Positions 40,969 to 49,179 of a DNA stretch of 64,000 nt are shown here, piece by piece. The notes under the pieces were generated by a model that saw nothing but the letters and a program-made list of their open reading frames with translations, ran no database searches and was not told where the DNA came from. Origin of the DNA: Oscillospiraceae bacterium (GTDB taxonomy: Bacteria > Bacillota > Clostridia > Oscillospirales > Ruminococcaceae); assembly GCA_014799395.1 (NCBI GenBank), contig JAAVID010000081.1, positions 56,019 to 120,018 on the forward strand, written 5' to 3'. Each line of letters begins with the position of its first letter. The first letter of the stretch is position 1. Both the position numbers and the translations under genes were made by a program.

Positions 40969-42564
40969 ATGGAAAAATACGCGAAAATTTTAATTGCTCT
41001 GCTGTTGGCGGGCGCTGTGTGCGCCTGCTCCAGAATACCAAGCTATATTCCGCCCGACACCGACGACAGCTCGGAAAGCTCCGAGAGCGTAAGCGTGCCC
41101 GATGTGATAAAGCCAAACGAGTTCCTTACGAGCGAGTACACCGTCACCAAAACCGACTACACCGCAAAGCTGAACGCGGAGGGCGGAGTGGTAAGCGGCG
41201 GCGAGATACTCGAGGGCGAGGACAACGGAATATTTGACGGAAAGGGCTTTGTGCGGCTGAACAAGGGCGGCTCGCTCTCGCATATCGTGACCGCCTCCGC
41301 GCCTCAGCATTACCGCGTGATAATTGCGGCGCGCTCGGAAAGCGGCGCGGTGGTGTCGCTTCAATACTCGGGTATGACGCAGGGAACGTACTACATTCCG
41401 CCTTACGACAGCAGCGAATTCAAACGCGGCGACTATGACTTCAAATATTACGGCGTGGACAACGTTTACCTTGCTGCGGGAAGCAACTCTATCGGCTTTA
41501 CCGTTGAGGACGGCTCGGTCGACATTGACTATCTGTTCGTGGAAAGCTCCGACAAGGTAAAGGACAGCCAATATACGGTAGGAAATGCCGTCGTTGACCC
41601 GAACCCCTCCTTGACGACCGTCGATTTTATGCTGTATCTTACGGAGCTCTACGGCAAAAGAGTACTCACCGCGCAGAACGTCACTATCGGCACAAACGCG
41701 GAGATAGACGCGATCTTCAAGGAGACGGGCAGATACCCGGCGATACGGGTGGGCGAGCTCGCAATGACCGTGCTTACCGACGAGGAAAGCACTAAAAGAG
41801 CCGAAAAGGAAATAGAGCTCGCGGAGCAATGGAGCAAGGACGGCGGAATATGCGCGTTTACGTGGCACTGGTACTCGCCGAATTCTCTGCATGGAACAGC
41901 GCCGAAAGATTTTAACCTTAAAGGGCTGTTTGACAATCAGAATGTCTCGGATATGGCGGCGTTAGGCGAGAACGAGATAGCGGCGCTGAAAGAAAACGGC
42001 TATATCGACGATAACCTTATCGGGCTTATCAACGCCATTGACAAGATAGCCGAACAGCTCAAAAAGTTTGACAAGCAGGATATTCCGATAATCTTCGAGC
42101 CTATTCCCGACGCGGATTCGGGGCTGTACTGGTGGGGCAACGACGCGGAGACCTACAAACAGCTCTGGACGCTTGTATTCGACAGGCTTTGCGTTTATCA
42201 CGGACTGAAAAATCTCATCTGGGTATGGAACGGAAGCAGTATAGAATATTACCCGGGCAACCGATATGTGGACATTATCGGGCAGAGCTTTTACGAAAAA
42301 TCCAAGGCATCGTTTGCGGGAAGATTTTCCGCGCTCGGCAATATGGACACCGCGAGAAAAATTCAGACTGTCACCGCCTGCGATATGCTCCCCAACATCG
42401 ACTTTATGTACCGCGACAACGCTATGTGGCTGTGGGCGGCTGTCGGAAACGGAGAGTTCATCATCAACGAAAACGGAGCGCTTGTCGAGACCTACAACAA
42501 CCGCTCCTCGCTGAATTATTTCTATAACCACGAGCTTACGATCACGCGCGATGAACTGAAATAA
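40969..42564 (+). CDS. GH26-like lipoprotein lacking the catalytic glutamates
   Basis: A 531-residue exported lipoprotein; the signal peptide KILIALLLAGAVCAC gives a lipid-modified Cys at residue 20. Residues 60-190 resemble a CBM35-type sugar-binding domain. Residues 205-520 have the GH26 beta-mannanase fold, with FTWHWYSPNSLHG near 300 and YWWGNDAETYKQLW near 388. In active GH26 enzymes the acid/base lies in a RPLHE-type motif and the nucleophile in a TE-G motif; here the aligned positions read FEPIPD (near 381) and TACD (near 470), so both Glu are replaced. It is probably a mannan- or glucan-binding surface protein, not an enzyme. It has its own terminator. Confidence 0.75.
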   Translation: MEKYAKILIALLLAGAVCACSRIPSYIPPDTDDSSESSESVSVPDVIKPNEFLTSEYTVTKTDYTAKLNAEGGVVSGGEILEGEDNGIFDGKGFVRLNKGGSLSHIVTASAPQHYRVIIAARSESGAVVSLQYSGMTQGTYYIPPYDSSEFKRGDYDFKYYGVDNVYLAAGSNSIGFTVEDGSVDIDYLFVESSDKVKDSQYTVGNAVVDPNPSLTTVDFMLYLTELYGKRVLTAQNVTIGTNAEIDAIFKETGRYPAIRVGELAMTVLTDEESTKRAEKEIELAEQWSKDGGICAFTWHWYSPNSLHGTAPKDFNLKGLFDNQNVSDMAALGENEIAALKENGYIDDNLIGLINAIDKIAEQLKKFDKQDIPIIFEPIPDADSGLYWWGNDAETYKQLWTLVFDRLCVYHGLKNLIWVWNGSSIEYYPGNRYVDIIGQSFYEKSKASFAGRFSALGNMDTARKIQTVTACDMLPNIDFMYRDNAMWLWAAVGNGEFIINENGALVETYNNRSSLNYFYNHELTITRDELK

Positions 42565-42565
42565 C

Positions 42566-42607
42566 AAAAAAAGAACCACGAAATTATAACTTCGCGGTTC
42601 TTTTTTT
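42566..42607. terminator. Bidirectional terminator, GH26-like / TetR
   Basis: AAAAAAAGAACC(A)CGAA pairs with TTCGCGGTTCTTTTTTT around ATTATAAC. Runs of A and T on both sides make it efficient in both directions. Confidence 0.85.
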
Positions 42608-43139
42608 ACCTTAATTTCGCCACTATTCCCTCCGCCATTTCTCCGATGACCGTTATCACCTTATCCGTATCATAATCGGAATTTTCGACATAGGCGTAGT
42701 AGCTGCCCTTTATCATATAGGTGAGCGCGATATTCAGCTCGGGAACGTCCTTGTACTGCGGATAGCGCTCGTAGATGAATTTCCGCACCTCTCTCTCGAG
42801 CTTGTCCGCGAGAATGCCTCGGCGGTCGTTTGAGAAAATAATGTCGATAAGTGACTGATTGGAAATAAAACCCTCGGTGAGCTCGCGGATAAAGAGCTTA
42901 GGCTCGGAAAGCGCGGAGTTCGCGTGCTCGATACTGTTGAACACGCGTTCAAAAAGCTCGTTCTCCAGCTGCTCGGACAGGTCGTATATATCCTTGTAGT
43001 GAAGATAGAACGTCGCCTTGTTTATCTCGGCGAGGTCGGACAGCTCCTTAACGGTTATGCGCTCCAGCGGCTTTTTCGCGCGTAATTGCAGAAACGCGTT
43101 GATAATACTGTTTTTCGTTTTTTTGACTCGTAAGTCCAT
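42606..43139 (-). CDS. TetR-family transcriptional regulator
   Basis: A 177-residue repressor. The DNA-binding part is LRVKKTKNSIINAFLQL...ITVKELSDLAEINKATFYLHYKDIYDL, residues 3-52, a clear TetR helix-turn-helix; the helical ligand domain follows. It is divergent from the branching-enzyme gene at 43291, with CGAC/GTCG palindromes in between (43172-43183, 43190-43198, 43259-43269). Control of itself and of the branching enzyme is probable. The ligand is unknown. Confidence 0.85.
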   Translation of the reverse strand: MDLRVKKTKNSIINAFLQLRAKKPLERITVKELSDLAEINKATFYLHYKDIYDLSEQLENELFERVFNSIEHANSALSEPKLFIRELTEGFISNQSLIDIIFSNDRRGILADKLEREVRKFIYERYPQYKDVPELNIALTYMIKGSYYAYVENSDYDTDKVITVIGEMAEGIVAKLR

Positions 43140-43171
43140 ATACCCAAATTTCCTCCAAAATAGATAATTTT

Positions 43172-43269
43172 CGACAACAGTCGTTTAATCGACTGTCGAC
43201 TAAAAAGGCTTATTGAAAGACAAAATCATCTTTGCTATAATGATTATAGCACAATAATCGACAGTAGTC
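43172..43269 (+). promoter_or_regulatory. glgB promoter with candidate TetR operators
   Basis: TTGAAA (43213-43218) and TATAAT (43236-43241), 17-base spacing, read towards glgB. Palindromic sites flank it: CGACAACAGTCG (43172-43183), CGACTGTCG (43190-43198) and CGACAGTAGTC (43259-43269), the last at the transcription start. Confidence 0.65.
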
Positions 43270-43290
43270 AATAAATTTGGAGGAAATTAT

Positions 43291-45048
43291 ATGGATTTTT
43301 ACGGTTTCTATACGGGAAAAATTTTTGACGCGTATGAATACCTCGGCGCACACCGCGCGGGAAACGGCTGGATATTCCGCGTGTTCGCGCCGGGCGCCGC
43401 GAGAGTTACCCTGCTCGGCGAGTTCACAGACTGGATAGAGTACGAGATGAACCGCGTGAACGACGGGAACTTCTTCGAGGTTTACGTCGACCACGGAAAC
43501 GACGGCGAAAAATACTTCCACCGTATCTACAACCGTTCGGGCGGATATACCGAGCACTGCGATATTTACGGCTTCGGAATGGAGCTTCGCCCCGATTTTA
43601 AGTCGGTGCTGCGCGATTTGTCGGCGTATAAATTCAACGATGGCAAATGGCTCGCCGCGCGCTCCGACTGCCGCGACAAGCCGCTGAATATCTACGAAAT
43701 GCACCTCGGCTCGTGGTGCAGAAAAGAGGACGGCTCGTGGTACCGCTACGACGAGATCGCCGATAAGCTCATAGACTATGTTAAGAAAGCGGGCTACAAT
43801 TACATAGAATTTCTGCCGCTCTCCGAGCACCCCTGCGACGAATCCTGGGGCTATCAGAACACTGGATTTTTCGCGCCGACTTCTCGTTACGGCACCGCCG
43901 CGCAGCTTATGGAGCTTATCGACAAGCTCCACCGTAACAACATCGGCGCGATAATGGATTTTGTTCCCGTTCACTTTGCCGTTGACGGATACGGTCTGAG
44001 AAATTACGACGGCACGGCGCTCTACGAGTACCCGAACAACGCCGTCGGGGTGAGCGAATGGGGGAGCTGCAACTTTATGCATTCCCGCGGAGAGGTCAGG
44101 AGCTTTCTGCAATCCTGCGCGTATTACTGGCTTAAGGAATTCCACTTCGACGGCATACGCATGGACGCTATCAGCCGCATTATCTACTGGCAGGGCGAGG
44201 AGGCGCGCGGCGTAAACGGAAACGGCGTCGACTTCATCAAGACCATGAACAAGGGGATAAAGGAGCGAATTCCGCACGCGCTCCTGTTCGCGGAGGACTC
44301 CACCAACTTCCCGAACGTCACCAAGCCCGTTGACTGGGGCGGTCTCGGGTACGACTACAAGTGGGACATGGGCTTTATGAACGACACGCTCAACTTCTTT
44401 AGAACCGCGCCCGAATACCGCTCGGATAACTATCACAAGCTGACGTTCTCGATGATGTACTATTATAACGAAAGCTATATCCTGCCGTTCTCGCATGATG
44501 AAAACGTTCACGGAAAGGCTACGATACTTCAGAAAATGAACGGTCAATACGACGACAAATTCCCGCAGGGCAAGGCGCTCTATTTATATATGTATATGCA
44601 CCCGGGCAAAAAGCTCAACTTTATGGGCGGCGAGATAGGGCAGCTCCGCGAATGGGACGAAAGCCGCGAACAGGATTGGGATATTCTCAAATACCCCAAG
44701 CACGACAGCTTCAACGTGTTTATGAAAACGCTCAACAACCTTTACTTGACCCACTCGGCGTTCTACGAGCAGGACTATCAGAACAACGGCTTCCGCTGGC
44801 TCGACTGCGACAACACTCAAAACTGCATTTACGCCATAGAGCGCAAAAGCTCCAAGGAAACGCTTGTCGCCGTGCTTAACCTCAGCGATACCGAAAAGGA
44901 GTATTCGATAGACGGCTATACAAAGTCGAAGCTCCTGCTCCATACCGACTGGAACAAATTCGGCGGCGATACTCCCGATAAGTGCAAATTCGGGCTGACA
45001 AAATTTACGATTCCCAAGTTTTCGGGGGTTCTTCTGCAAGTTGAATAA
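43291..45048 (+). CDS. glgB: 1,4-alpha-glucan branching enzyme
   Basis: A 585-residue GH13 enzyme that cuts alpha-1,4-glucan and reattaches the piece as an alpha-1,6 branch during glycogen synthesis. An N-terminal CBM48-like domain (WIFRVFAPGAARVTLLGEF) precedes the catalytic barrel: nucleophile Asp in FDGIRMDAIS near residue 288, acid/base Glu in LFAEDST near 335, and SHDENVHGK near 400. It is shorter than E. coli GlgB (about 730) because it lacks the extra N1 domain. GGAGG precedes ATG 43291. No other glycogen genes are adjacent; a TetR gene is divergent. Confidence 0.9.
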   Translation: MDFYGFYTGKIFDAYEYLGAHRAGNGWIFRVFAPGAARVTLLGEFTDWIEYEMNRVNDGNFFEVYVDHGNDGEKYFHRIYNRSGGYTEHCDIYGFGMELRPDFKSVLRDLSAYKFNDGKWLAARSDCRDKPLNIYEMHLGSWCRKEDGSWYRYDEIADKLIDYVKKAGYNYIEFLPLSEHPCDESWGYQNTGFFAPTSRYGTAAQLMELIDKLHRNNIGAIMDFVPVHFAVDGYGLRNYDGTALYEYPNNAVGVSEWGSCNFMHSRGEVRSFLQSCAYYWLKEFHFDGIRMDAISRIIYWQGEEARGVNGNGVDFIKTMNKGIKERIPHALLFAEDSTNFPNVTKPVDWGGLGYDYKWDMGFMNDTLNFFRTAPEYRSDNYHKLTFSMMYYYNESYILPFSHDENVHGKATILQKMNGQYDDKFPQGKALYLYMYMHPGKKLNFMGGEIGQLREWDESREQDWDILKYPKHDSFNVFMKTLNNLYLTHSAFYEQDYQNNGFRWLDCDNTQNCIYAIERKSSKETLVAVLNLSDTEKEYSIDGYTKSKLLLHTDWNKFGGDTPDKCKFGLTKFTIPKFSGVLLQVE

Positions 45049-45051
45049 TTT

Positions 45052-45079
45052 AAAGCTCCCGTTTTTTGGCGGGAGCTTT
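45052..45079. terminator. Bidirectional terminator, glgB / vapC
   Basis: AAAGCTCCCG (45052-45061) pairs with CGGGAGCTTT (45070-45079) around a T-rich loop, between convergent genes. Confidence 0.75.
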
Positions 45080-45083
45080 CGAT

Positions 45084-45494
45084 TTATGAAGTTACGGTCT
45101 CTGTCCAATTCTCGACAGTCAACCCGGGAACGCGCTCGAATTCCCGAACATTGTTGGTGACGAGCGTTATCCCGAGAGCCAGAGCGTGCGCGGCGATAAG
45201 CATATCCATTGCCCCTATCGGAGTACCGCGCCGACGGAGATAGGCGCGGATCTTTCCGTAATAAACAGCCGCCGTATTTTCAAACGGCACAACTTCAAGG
45301 ATAGTCATCAAGTTTTGCAGAGACCTGAGATTTTTGTCGTATGCCGCGCTTGCCTCCGCTCCGTAGTACAGCTCGGCAAGGGTCATTGACGAAATGACAA
45401 GCCCCTCTTCCCAATGTTCCGTGATTTTTTCCACGACCGACGGAACGCCCTTCTGAGCGTAAATGCACATATTTGTGTCAAGCATATATCTCAT
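45084..45494 (-). CDS. vapC: VapC-type PIN-domain toxin
   Basis: A 136-residue PIN-domain ribonuclease toxin. The acidic residues are present: YMLDTNMCIY (Asp6), the conserved Glu in TLAELYYG near residue 41, AMDMLIAAHAL near 97 and VTNNVREFERV near 115. VapC toxins cut tRNA or rRNA. It overlaps the antitoxin gene by 4 bases, the classic toxin-antitoxin arrangement. An rRNA/tRNA-cutting toxin and an RNA-repair locus (rtcB) in one window is notable but need not be linked. Confidence 0.9.
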   Translation of the reverse strand: MRYMLDTNMCIYAQKGVPSVVEKITEHWEEGLVISSMTLAELYYGAEASAAYDKNLRSLQNLMTILEVVPFENTAAVYYGKIRAYLRRRGTPIGAMDMLIAAHALALGITLVTNNVREFERVPGLTVENWTETVTS

Positions 45495-45730
45495 AATTCT
45501 TCCCTTTCGGACGGGATAAACGTTGAATGAACCTCCTCAACAGCGGCGACAAAATCATCGGTAAAGCCCTCAATGCCCTCTTTAAAAAGGTCTAAAGCCC
45601 TCTTTTTCGGGGTAAGCGTGATAACTTCCCCAACCTTGCTGACAATAAGCTCGTCACAGTCGAAACGATACTCCTTCGGCAGTCTGACCGCCTGACTTCC
45701 TCCGCTCATAAAAACCCTTGCCGTTTTCAT
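45491..45730 (-). CDS. vapB: VapB-type antitoxin, AbrB-like
   Basis: A 79-residue antitoxin with an N-terminal swapped-hairpin AbrB DNA-binding fold (TARVFMSGGSQAVRLPKEYRF) and a C-terminal acidic helix that would cover the PIN toxin's active site. ATG 45730 is preferred because GGGGTG lies 6 bases upstream. A good promoter with a perfect palindrome on its -10 box precedes it, as expected for autorepression by the VapBC complex. Confidence 0.88.
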   Translation of the reverse strand: MKTARVFMSGGSQAVRLPKEYRFDCDELIVSKVGEVITLTPKKRALDLFKEGIEGFTDDFVAAVEEVHSTFIPSEREEL

Positions 45731-45750
45731 AAATATCACCCCTTTATTAT

Positions 45751-45779
45751 AGTATATACTTTAATATATATTTTGTCAA
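45751..45779 (-). promoter_or_regulatory. vapBC promoter with operator palindrome
   Basis: On the minus strand TTGACA (45779-45774) and TATACT (45756-45751) are 17 bases apart. The perfect palindrome AGTATATACT (45751-45760) covers the -10 box. Confidence 0.7.
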
Positions 45780-45825
45780 GAGGTTTTTGATTATTCGTGT
45801 ATAATTCGATAATTTTGACATACTT

Positions 45826-45857
45826 AAACCGCCCCGATACGCAAATCGGAGCGGTTT
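45826..45857 (-). terminator. Hairpin after the 73-aa gene
   Basis: AAACCGC and CCGAT on the left pair with ATCGG and GCGGTTT on the right, with one mismatch. It lies just past the stop of the minus-strand gene at 45871. Confidence 0.55.
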
Positions 45858-45870
45858 ACTTGCTTTTTAT

Positions 45871-46092
45871 TTACTTATTGCCGCCGAACAATCCGCCGAT
45901 CTTGCCCATTATGCCGTCCACATTGACCTTAGCCTTTACGCCGTCGACAATGTTTTTGATAGCGTCGTCGGGGAGGTCTACTCCGAGAACCTCTTCAACC
46001 GCCTTTATCGGCTCCTTCTGGAACTTCTCGGCAAAGCCCTTGTCGCTCTTTACCTTGTTTACAACCTCGTCGATTTTTGCTTTAATGTCCAT
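45871..46092 (-). CDS. Small helical protein, 73 aa, leader-like
   Basis: A 73-residue charged protein. It has the run FAEKFQKEPIKAVEEVLGVDLP followed by a helical stretch and a Gly-rich tail ending GGLFGGNK. The KxPxxAxxEVLGVxLPDD pattern is reminiscent of nitrile-hydratase-like (NHLP) or Nif11 leader peptides, but no modifying enzyme or transporter is nearby, so this may be a free-standing small protein. AGAGGT precedes ATG 46092. Function unknown. Confidence 0.55.
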   Translation of the reverse strand: MDIKAKIDEVVNKVKSDKGFAEKFQKEPIKAVEEVLGVDLPDDAIKNIVDGVKAKVNVDGIMGKIGGLFGGNK

Positions 46093-46122
46093 TTTAGTAC
46101 CTCTTTCATATTATTAACGGCT

Positions 46123-47307
46123 TTAGTCGTCGTTTATGTGTTCTGCCGCGGCGTGAAGTCCTCGTTCTCCCGCTCGGCGAATGTTAAGGAATACAAGCTG
46201 ATCCTCGCTGAAATCACGGGGAAGGTCTCTCAGCGAAAGATTTATATACGCGTAAAAAACCGCCGTATGCTGCGCCGCCGCCTTTGCCCGCGCGAGAAGT
46301 TCGTCCGAAAGCTCGGTCGTTATCATTATGATCGCGGACGTGGTCTCAAGGTCCACATTATCAATGGTATAAATGAAATCCGCAACGTCAAGCCTTGCGG
46401 GAATCACCGACATAAACTCGAAAAATCTGTTGAACGTAGGCTCATCGTACACGGACACGGGGTCGTGAAGCGAAAGCTCGCCCGTCTCCACCGAGCAGTA
46501 AATCCCCTTGTTGACCGCCTCGCGGACAAACGCGAGCGCCGTCTCTATGACCGTATCGGAGCGGAGCATTACGTTGCACTCGCCGGGGTAAAGGTTGAAG
46601 TCGCAAAGCACCGCCGCGTGAACGTCGTTTACGCTGTCGAACTGCTTTATCATCAGCTCGTCCTGCTTTGCGGTGAGCTTCCAGTGTACGAGCTGCATAA
46701 TATCGCCCTCGCGGTAGCTGCGGACGTGGGAAAAATCCTCGCGCTCGGAGGTTATCGGCTTTTTCGGGGAAAAGCTCTGCTCACCCGCGGAGGTCGAAAG
46801 AATGTCCGCGAGCTTCAGCTTCCTCGGGAGGAATATCGTCGGCATAGCGAGCTTCTGCTTTTTCGTGAGCCGAACTATTCTCAAAGGGTCGACAAACGAC
46901 AGCGAGTGTACGCGGCAGGTGAAGCTCCCCCTGTACTTATGCACGCAGTTTATCGACAACCGCGCCTGTCCTAACGGGGAAATGGAAGCAAACACCCTTT
47001 TGTCCGCGAAAAGCCCGACCTCGCGATCGGGGATATGGCAATACACCTCGACGGGAACCCCCGGGAGGATTGAGTTGTTTTTCAGTGTTATGGAAATGTC
47101 AAACGGCTCGTTTTTATCCGTGACTATGCGGTTTGTCGTGAACTCCGCCTTAACGCCGAGCAGCAGCACAAACGCGAAAACCGCCGCGGCAACGGGATAT
47201 AACAGCACCGCAAACAACAGCACCGCCGATATTTTACTTGTGTACGCCATTGAAAAAATAATGCACCCGACTACCGTAAGAACATATAAAACCCGATTTC
47301 TTGCCAT
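46123..47307 (-). CDS. DUF58-domain membrane protein
   Basis: A 394-residue protein with two N-terminal membrane helices (residues 5-46) and a DUF58 domain, a vWA-like fold, with SPKKPITSEREDFSHVRSYREGDIMQLVHWKLTAKQDEL around residue 185 as its signature. DUF58 proteins partner MoxR ATPases in envelope assembly or protein-complex maturation. I start at ATG 47307, 2 bases after the moxR stop with GGAG before it; the open frame runs further upstream but only through moxR in another phase. Confidence 0.85.
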   Translation of the reverse strand: MARNRVLYVLTVVGCIIFSMAYTSKISAVLLFAVLLYPVAAAVFAFVLLLGVKAEFTTNRIVTDKNEPFDISITLKNNSILPGVPVEVYCHIPDREVGLFADKRVFASISPLGQARLSINCVHKYRGSFTCRVHSLSFVDPLRIVRLTKKQKLAMPTIFLPRKLKLADILSTSAGEQSFSPKKPITSEREDFSHVRSYREGDIMQLVHWKLTAKQDELMIKQFDSVNDVHAAVLCDFNLYPGECNVMLRSDTVIETALAFVREAVNKGIYCSVETGELSLHDPVSVYDEPTFNRFFEFMSVIPARLDVADFIYTIDNVDLETTSAIIMITTELSDELLARAKAAAQHTAVFYAYINLSLRDLPRDFSEDQLVFLNIRRAGERGLHAAAEHINDD

Positions 47308-47309
47308 GA

Positions 47310-48263
47310 TCAGCTCCGTTTTACGGGCGGCGTGACCGAGCTCACCACGTCCTCGAGAACCGAACGAACGGAGCGCCTGTTTACGCGCGTCTCCTGGCGG
47401 AGCACTATCCTGTGCTCGAAAACGGGAATCATCAGCCGCACGATGTCCTCGGGGATAACGTAATCTCTTCCGCGCAGATACGCGAACGCGCGCGAAGCCT
47501 GCATTATCGCGACGGACGCTCTCGGGCTTGCGCCGAGCGCAACGGCGGGGTGATTGCGCGTTGCGGCGGTAAGCTCCGCGACGTATTTGCAAAGGCTCTC
47601 GGCAAAGTTTATCTCTCCGATGTCCTCTATGCAGTCCGCGACCTGGTCTATGGTCATTACGTTTTCTATCTCGTTTACGGGGTTGCCCGAGAGACGGTCG
47701 AGCATTATCTGCTTTTCCTCCTCGATAGTGGGGTAGCCCATACTTATCTTCATCATAAAGCGGTCAAGCTGCGCCTCGGGCAGAGGGAACGTTCCGACAT
47801 AGCCCTGCGAGTTCTGCGTTGCGATTACCATAAACGGGTACGGAAGCTCGTGAACCATACCGTCGACCGTCACGCGCTTTTCCTCCATTGCCTCGAGAAG
47901 CGCCGACTGCGTTTTCGGCGAGGTACGGTTTATCTCGTCCGCGAGCAGGATATTCGTCATTACCAACCCCGCGCGGTATTCAAAGCGGTTTTCCTCTTTG
48001 TTGAACATTGTAAATCCCGTTATGTCCGAAGCCATAACATCGGGAGTAAACTGCGCACGTCTGAACGACAGCCCCGAAGCCTTTCCGAGCGCCATGGCAA
48101 GCGTGGTCTTTCCGACGCCGGGAACGTCCTCGATAAGAACGTGACCCTGCGCGAGAAGCCCCGTCAATATAATAAGCAGAGCGTCGTCCTTGCCCTTGAT
48201 GACCTTTGAGATCTCTTTCGCGAGATCGGCGAGCAGATATTGATTTTGAAATCTTTCCGACAT
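47310..48263 (-). CDS. MoxR-type AAA+ ATPase
   Basis: A 317-residue AAA+ ATPase. Walker A is VPGVGKTTLA near residue 44, Walker B ILLADEINR near 105, and sensor-type MVIATQNSQGYVGTFPLPEAQLDRF follows near 145. MoxR ATPases act as chaperone-like factors with DUF58 and vWA proteins, here the next gene. Its probable promoter lies about 200 bases upstream, so the message has a long structured leader. Confidence 0.9.
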   Translation of the reverse strand: MSERFQNQYLLADLAKEISKVIKGKDDALLIILTGLLAQGHVLIEDVPGVGKTTLAMALGKASGLSFRRAQFTPDVMASDITGFTMFNKEENRFEYRAGLVMTNILLADEINRTSPKTQSALLEAMEEKRVTVDGMVHELPYPFMVIATQNSQGYVGTFPLPEAQLDRFMMKISMGYPTIEEEKQIMLDRLSGNPVNEIENVMTIDQVADCIEDIGEINFAESLCKYVAELTAATRNHPAVALGASPRASVAIMQASRAFAYLRGRDYVIPEDIVRLMIPVFEHRIVLRQETRVNRRSVRSVLEDVVSSVTPPVKRS

Positions 48264-48343
48264 TTTTAACCTTTCCTTTTTCTTGATGTTAATGAAAATT
48301 TATTGCCTGTAAGTGTCAGGAAATATGTACTTAGACTGTCGAT

Positions 48344-48421
48344 AACCCCTCTCGGAGAGAGGGGGAGAGATAGAAGCGGGGGCTCCGCCCCGCACTCCGC
48401 CAAAGGGCTCCGCCCTTTGGA
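48344..48421 (-). repeat. Three GC-rich hairpins in the moxR leader
   Basis: Consecutive hairpins CCCCTCTC/GAGAGGGG, GCGGGG/CCCCGC and the perfect CAAAGGGC-TCC-GCCCTTTG. GC content is far above the surroundings. It resembles the REP-like intergenic hairpins common in gut Clostridia. Confidence 0.55.
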
Positions 48422-48460
48422 AACCCGAAAAGAACTTTATATACAGTCCGATACAAATAT

Positions 48461-48489
48461 ATTCTATCATATTCCGACGGGAAAATCAA
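48461..48489 (-). promoter_or_regulatory. Probable promoter of moxR-DUF58
   Basis: On the minus strand TTGATT (48489-48484) and TAGAAT (48466-48461) with 17-base spacing. The transcript would carry the hairpin cluster at 48344-48421. Confidence 0.45.
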
Positions 48490-48510
48490 GAAGTTTTTCC
48501 GTATTTTTTT

Positions 48511-48686
48511 AGGCAATACCGCACAATTATTGTCGTTCGATTGCGCAGTCAGATTTTTCGTCAGATTGTACAATGAGGACGACGCAAGGCTGTATGCCTT
48601 GCTAGGACGAATTGTGCAATATGGCGAAAAATATGCAAGCAAGCGGACGGCAAAGCCCGAAGGGCGGTAATTGTGCGGTGTTGCCT
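48511..48686 (-). repeat. Inverted-repeat element, family B, copy 2 (176 bp)
   Basis: The same length as copy 1 at 17865-18040 and in reverse orientation: left end AGGCAATACCGCACAATTA, right end TAATTGTGCGGTGTTGCCT. Most interior bases agree. It contains no gene. Confidence 0.85.
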
Positions 48687-48769
48687 TGACTGTGGAAAAC
48701 AATACGCCCGTTTTTTCAACATTACAGATAAAAATTCAAAAAAACGCCGAAATAATTTGACTATTACAC

Positions 48770-48798
48770 TTGACAATTTAGTAAATATGTAGTAAAAT
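48770..48798 (+). promoter_or_regulatory. Sigma-A promoter upstream of rny
   Basis: TTGACA (48770-48775) and TAAAAT (48793-48798), 17-base spacing. It would give a 5' leader of about 375 bases before RNase Y. Confidence 0.7.
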
Positions 48799-48804
48799 AT
48801 AAGT

Positions 48805-49179
48805 AGGCTCTTTTTGAGGCAGACAGCTTTGAAAATTGCTTTGACGTTTATGATGCTATTTTTATATAACGTTGTGGCGGGAAATGTACGATTTACGGAA
48901 ATGTCCTTAATTTTACATCCTTATCTTTCTCTGCGCGTATGCGCTTTATTTTATTAGAACGGCGGCTTTTACGGATTCGCTTGGCGAATTTTCCATATAT
49001 ATTTTTTCTGCCGTTCACAGAAATATATCGTTGAACATCATTAGGGGGTAGAATGACAGATGTCGGGAGAGCTTGGCTTCCCCGATTTAAAACTGTCATC
49101 AAAAAGCAAGAATTGTATAATTTTCCGCCGAATTATTTCCGTGCGTTGCGCGCGATCAAATAAGGAGGGGAAATCGACA
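48805..49179 (+). other. Long untranslated leader of rny
   Basis: No gene is apparent in this stretch between the promoter at 48770 and rny. It contains short hairpins, such as GGATTCGC/GCGAATTTTCC (near 48973) and CGGGGAAGCC-type pairing near 49063-49086, but no riboswitch class I recognise. RNase Y might regulate its own message through it, as some RNases do. Confidence 0.35.

Noticed and set aside
43210..44547. 445-residue open frame antisense to glgB
   Set aside because: No ribosome site or domain; glgB on the other strand has all catalytic motifs.
17909..48702. Open frames inside the family B repeats, similar at both sites
   Set aside because: They are similar only because the repeats are; the frames have no ribosome site and run through the inverted ends.
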